A DNA stretch of 8,545 nt. It comes from Bizionia sp. GTDB taxonomy: Bacteria > Bacteroidota > Bacteroidia > Flavobacteriales > Flavobacteriaceae. Below are positions 6,231-8,545 of this stretch, in pieces (the stretch's first letter is position 1; each line of letters opens with the position of its first letter). Where the stretch lies: positions 1 to 8,545 of the forward strand of contig JAGPVI010000223.1 of assembly GCA_018067115.1 (NCBI GenBank), written 5' to 3'. Made by a program: the position numbers and the translations under genes. Below the pieces are notes generated by a model, which worked only from the letters and a program-made list of their open reading frames with translations, ran no database searches and was not told the origin of the DNA.

Positions 6231-7809
6231 AATAATTAAAATTGGTACTCGCGATAGCGAGTTAGCAATGTACCAAGCAAAAGCCGTACAACAACAACTC
6301 CAACATTTGGGTCATAAAACCGTATTGGTTCCCGTAAAATCTGTAGGCGATATCGTTCTCGATAAACCCTTATACGAAATGGGAATAACCGGTATTTTTA
6401 CACGTACTTTAGACATTGCACTTCTTAACGGAGATGTAGATATTGTTGTGCATTCTTTAAAAGATGTACCTACAATAATGCCAAAAGGTATAACGCAAGC
6501 TGCTGTTTTAAAACGTGGTAATGTGCAAGATACTTTGGTGTACAAATTCACAGAAGAATTTTTAGGAGCAGAGCACGCGGTTATTGCTACCGGTAGTTTA
6601 CGCCGTAAAGCACAGTGGTTAAACCGCTTTCCTACACATACGGTGGAGCCTATTCGTGGGAATGTTATTACACGTCTAGAGAAATTAAACAACACCGAGC
6701 ATTGGGATGCTGCCATTTTTGCTGCCGCTGGTATTGGTCGATTAAATTTAAGACCAGAAACAGCTGTTAATTTAGAGTGGATGATTCCTGCTCCCGGTCA
6801 AGGTGCTATTATGATAGCTGCCTTAGAAAAGGACGAGGATATTTTAGCGATTTGTGCAGAAATAAACCACAAAGAGACTGAAATGTGCGTGAATATAGAA
6901 CGCGAATTTTTAAACAGACTAGAAGGTGGTTGTACTGCTCCTATTGGAGCTAACGCCTATATTAAAGAAGAGGAAATTTTCTTTGAGGCTGTTTTATTAA
7001 GTTACGACGGGACTAAAAAAATTAGTGTTAAACGTAATAAAAAAATTGGTGAGCATCACGATTTAGCAGAATGGTGTGCTAATTACGTTATCGAGCGTGG
7101 TGGTAAACGTTTAATGGACGATATCCGCCAATCGGAACGTAAAACAAACGTATACTCTACAAAATCTTTCACAGAATCTCAACGTCAGCTTTTTAATGAT
7201 AAAGTAACTATAGATAGTAGCGATTTTATTAAAATAAGCTTAAATAGAATTCCGCCGAGAGCTTTAAAAAACGAAATAGAAAATGTTGTAATCACCAGTC
7301 AGAATGCGGTTGAAGCACTTTTAACTAATTTTTCTGCCATTGAATTACAATTCAAAAATATATACTGTGTAGGACGCCGTACAAAACGCGAAATAGAAAA
7401 GCGTATTGGTAAGGTTAAACACTCAGAAAACAACGCTAAAAAACTAGCCGAGTATTTATTGGATTACCTTGAAGGTACCGAAGTGACTTACTTCTGTAGC
7501 GACGTAAGACTAGAAGAGTTACCTACAATACTTACTGAAAATAACATTACAGTAAATGAAATTGAAGCGTACCAAACAAAGTTAGATCCTTTAAAATTAA
7601 AAGACAGCGTAGAAGGTGTTATGTTTTATAGCCCATCTACAGTGCAAAGTTTTAAACAAGAAAATAACCCTACAGATACAACGGTTGCTTATTGTATTGG
7701 AGAAACTACAGCAAAAGAAGCGTCTAGACATTTTAAAGATGTTCGCATTGCTAAATTACCAACTGTAGAAAGTGTTATCGCATTGGTTAATGAAAACTAT
7801 ACGGCGTAA
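6223..7809 (+). CDS. hemC: Porphobilinogen deaminase (HemC) fused to uroporphyrinogen-III synthase (HemD)
   Basis: This 528-residue protein joins two consecutive enzymes. HemC (about 1-305) polymerises four porphobilinogens to hydroxymethylbilane. HemD (about 325-525) cyclises this unstable product with ring-D inversion to uroporphyrinogen III. In HemC, GTRDSELA (8-15) opens the fold, Asp81 lies in HSLKDVPT as the catalytic aspartate, Arg127-Arg128 lie in ATGSLRRKAQ, and Cys237 in EGGCTAPIGA is the dipyrromethane-cofactor attachment cysteine. HemD is much more divergent but shows its usual marks: VVITSQNAVEALL (355-367), YCVGRR (381-386), IEAYQTKL (447-454), VMFYSPSTVQSF (466-477) and AYCIGETTAKEA (489-500). 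The ATG at 6223 lies inside the hemA 3' end (8-nt overlap), so translation is probably coupled. Both halves look intact. The fusion would keep hydroxymethylbilane, which can cyclise spontaneously to the wrong isomer, close to HemD. Confidence 0.94.
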   Translation: MPKIIKIGTRDSELAMYQAKAVQQQLQHLGHKTVLVPVKSVGDIVLDKPLYEMGITGIFTRTLDIALLNGDVDIVVHSLKDVPTIMPKGITQAAVLKRGNVQDTLVYKFTEEFLGAEHAVIATGSLRRKAQWLNRFPTHTVEPIRGNVITRLEKLNNTEHWDAAIFAAAGIGRLNLRPETAVNLEWMIPAPGQGAIMIAALEKDEDILAICAEINHKETEMCVNIEREFLNRLEGGCTAPIGANAYIKEEEIFFEAVLLSYDGTKKISVKRNKKIGEHHDLAEWCANYVIERGGKRLMDDIRQSERKTNVYSTKSFTESQRQLFNDKVTIDSSDFIKISLNRIPPRALKNEIENVVITSQNAVEALLTNFSAIELQFKNIYCVGRRTKREIEKRIGKVKHSENNAKKLAEYLLDYLEGTEVTYFCSDVRLEELPTILTENNITVNEIEAYQTKLDPLKLKDSVEGVMFYSPSTVQSFKQENNPTDTTVAYCIGETTAKEASRHFKDVRIAKLPTVESVIALVNENYTA

Positions 7810-7848
7810 ACATTATTACACACTATAAACTAAAGTATAATTAAAAAG

Positions 7849-7866
7849 TCCCGCTCTTGCGGAAGG
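7849..7866 (+). promoter_or_regulatory. GC-rich hairpin overlapping a GGAAGG ribosome-binding-like site before hemE
   Basis: In the otherwise AT-rich 62-bp gap between hemCD and hemE, CCGC (7851-7854) and GCGG (7859-7862) pair around a TCTT loop. The right arm runs into GGAAGG (7861-7866), a purine-rich Shine-Dalgarno-like sequence 5 nt before the hemE ATG. Bacteroidota rarely use such sites, so this one stands out. Pairing would hide the first two Gs and could dampen hemE translation. The stem is short and has no U-run, so a terminator is unlikely. No TAnnTTTG box is seen in this gap, so hemE is probably transcribed from hemA. Confidence 0.4.
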
Positions 7867-7871
7867 CCATC

Positions 7872-8545
7872 ATGATAAAAAACGATTTATTTTTAAGAGC
7901 ATTAAAAGGTGAAACAGTAGAGCGTCCTCCAGTTTGGATGATGCGCCAAGCAGGTCGCTATTTACCAGAATTTATGGAAATTAAGGCTAAATACGATTTT
8001 TTTACACGATGCCAAACACCAGAATTAGCAAGTGAAATCACAGTGCAACCTATTCGCCGTTATGGTATGGATGCCGCTATTTTATTTAGTGATATTTTAG
8101 TGATCCCGCAGGCTATGAATATCGAGGTACAAATGAAACCAGATTTTGGCCCGTATTTACCGAATCCTATTCGTACGCAAAGAGACGTCGATAACGTTAT
8201 TGTTCCCGATGTAAAAGTGGCTTTAGACTACGTGTATCAGGCCATTAAAATGACCAAAGAAAAACTAAACGACGATATTCCGTTAATTGGTTTTGCTGGT
8301 TCTCCATGGACTATTTTATGCTACTGTGTGCAAGGACAAGGGAGTAAAAACTTTGACAAAGCAAAACAATTTTGTTTTACAAATCCTATTGCGGCACACC
8401 AACTACTACAAAAAATAACAGATACAACGATTGCATACCTAAAAGAAAAAGTGAAAGCTGGCGTTAATGCTGTTCAGGTTTTCGATTCTTGGGGCGGTAT
8501 GTTATCTCCTGTAGATTATCAAGAATTTTCTTGGCAATATATTCA
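7872..8545 (+). CDS. hemE: Uroporphyrinogen decarboxylase, N-terminal two-thirds (cut by the right edge)
   Basis: HemE removes four carboxyl groups from uroporphyrinogen III to give coproporphyrinogen III in the cytoplasm. The open frame gives 224 residues out of an expected 340 or so, with no disruption. Active-site motifs are intact: PPVWMMRQAGRYLPEF (19-34), with the two substrate-binding arginines Arg25 and Arg29; ILFSDILVIPQAM (70-82), with the catalytic Asp74; and FAGSPWTILCYCVQGQGS (141-158), with Tyr151. VQVFDSWGGML (201-211) contains the conserved Ser206. The start MIKNDLFLRALKGE is typical of the family and follows a GGAAGG sequence by 5 nt. The gene lies 62 bp downstream of hemCD on the same strand and catalyses the next step after HemD, so it is probably part of the same operon. 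Confidence 0.97.
   Translation, partial: MIKNDLFLRALKGETVERPPVWMMRQAGRYLPEFMEIKAKYDFFTRCQTPELASEITVQPIRRYGMDAAILFSDILVIPQAMNIEVQMKPDFGPYLPNPIRTQRDVDNVIVPDVKVALDYVYQAIKMTKEKLNDDIPLIGFAGSPWTILCYCVQGQGSKNFDKAKQFCFTNPIAAHQLLQKITDTTIAYLKEKVKAGVNAVQVFDSWGGMLSPVDYQEFSWQYI

Noticed and set aside
6312..6716. 134-codon minus-strand open frame within hemC
   Set aside because: It is antisense to the conserved HemC active-site region; length alone is explained by the codon bias of the real gene.

Overview
The window is a haem (tetrapyrrole) biosynthesis locus from a bacterium that looks like a member of the Flavobacteriaceae (Bacteroidota). The reasons are low GC content, almost no Shine-Dalgarno sequences, three perfect Bacteroidota-type -7 promoter boxes (TAnnTTTG), a fused HemC-HemD protein, and the clustering of a PchR-like AraC regulator with hem genes. 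No mobile element, CRISPR array, tRNA or rRNA was seen. Genus-level assignment is not possible by eye.

Left arm, minus strand, in transcription order: an AraC-family regulator (3880-4767), then a ferrochelatase gene hemH (2698-3733) broken by one extra A in an A8 run, a MATE-family transporter (1336-2697), a HemJ-type protoporphyrinogen oxidase (791-1336), and the N-terminal third of a membrane sensor histidine kinase that runs off the left edge (1-634). hemH, the transporter and hemJ are packed with no gap: TAA abuts ATG, then TAATG overlaps by one base. They therefore look like one operon with its own promoter upstream of hemH.

Right arm, plus strand: hemA (4983-6230), hemC-hemD fusion (6223-7809, overlapping hemA by 8 nt) and hemE (7872 to the right edge, truncated). 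A 215-bp divergent intergenic region (4768-4982) separates the regulator from hemA. It holds one candidate promoter for each direction, plus short repeats that could be operators.

Together the genes cover much of the C5 pathway. HemA makes glutamate-1-semialdehyde, HemC and HemD make uroporphyrinogen III, and HemE makes coproporphyrinogen III. HemJ makes protoporphyrin IX and HemH inserts iron. HemL, HemB and the coproporphyrinogen oxidase are not in this window. Points deserving a second look are the hemH frameshift, a cysteine cluster in HemH suggestive of an iron-sulfur site, a lone Cys-Pro (haem-regulatory-motif-like) site in the AraC regulator, the transporter embedded between hemH and hemJ, and a hairpin over an unusual ribosome-binding-like sequence before hemE. 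The rest is an ordinary, well-conserved biosynthetic locus; no clearly new system was found.
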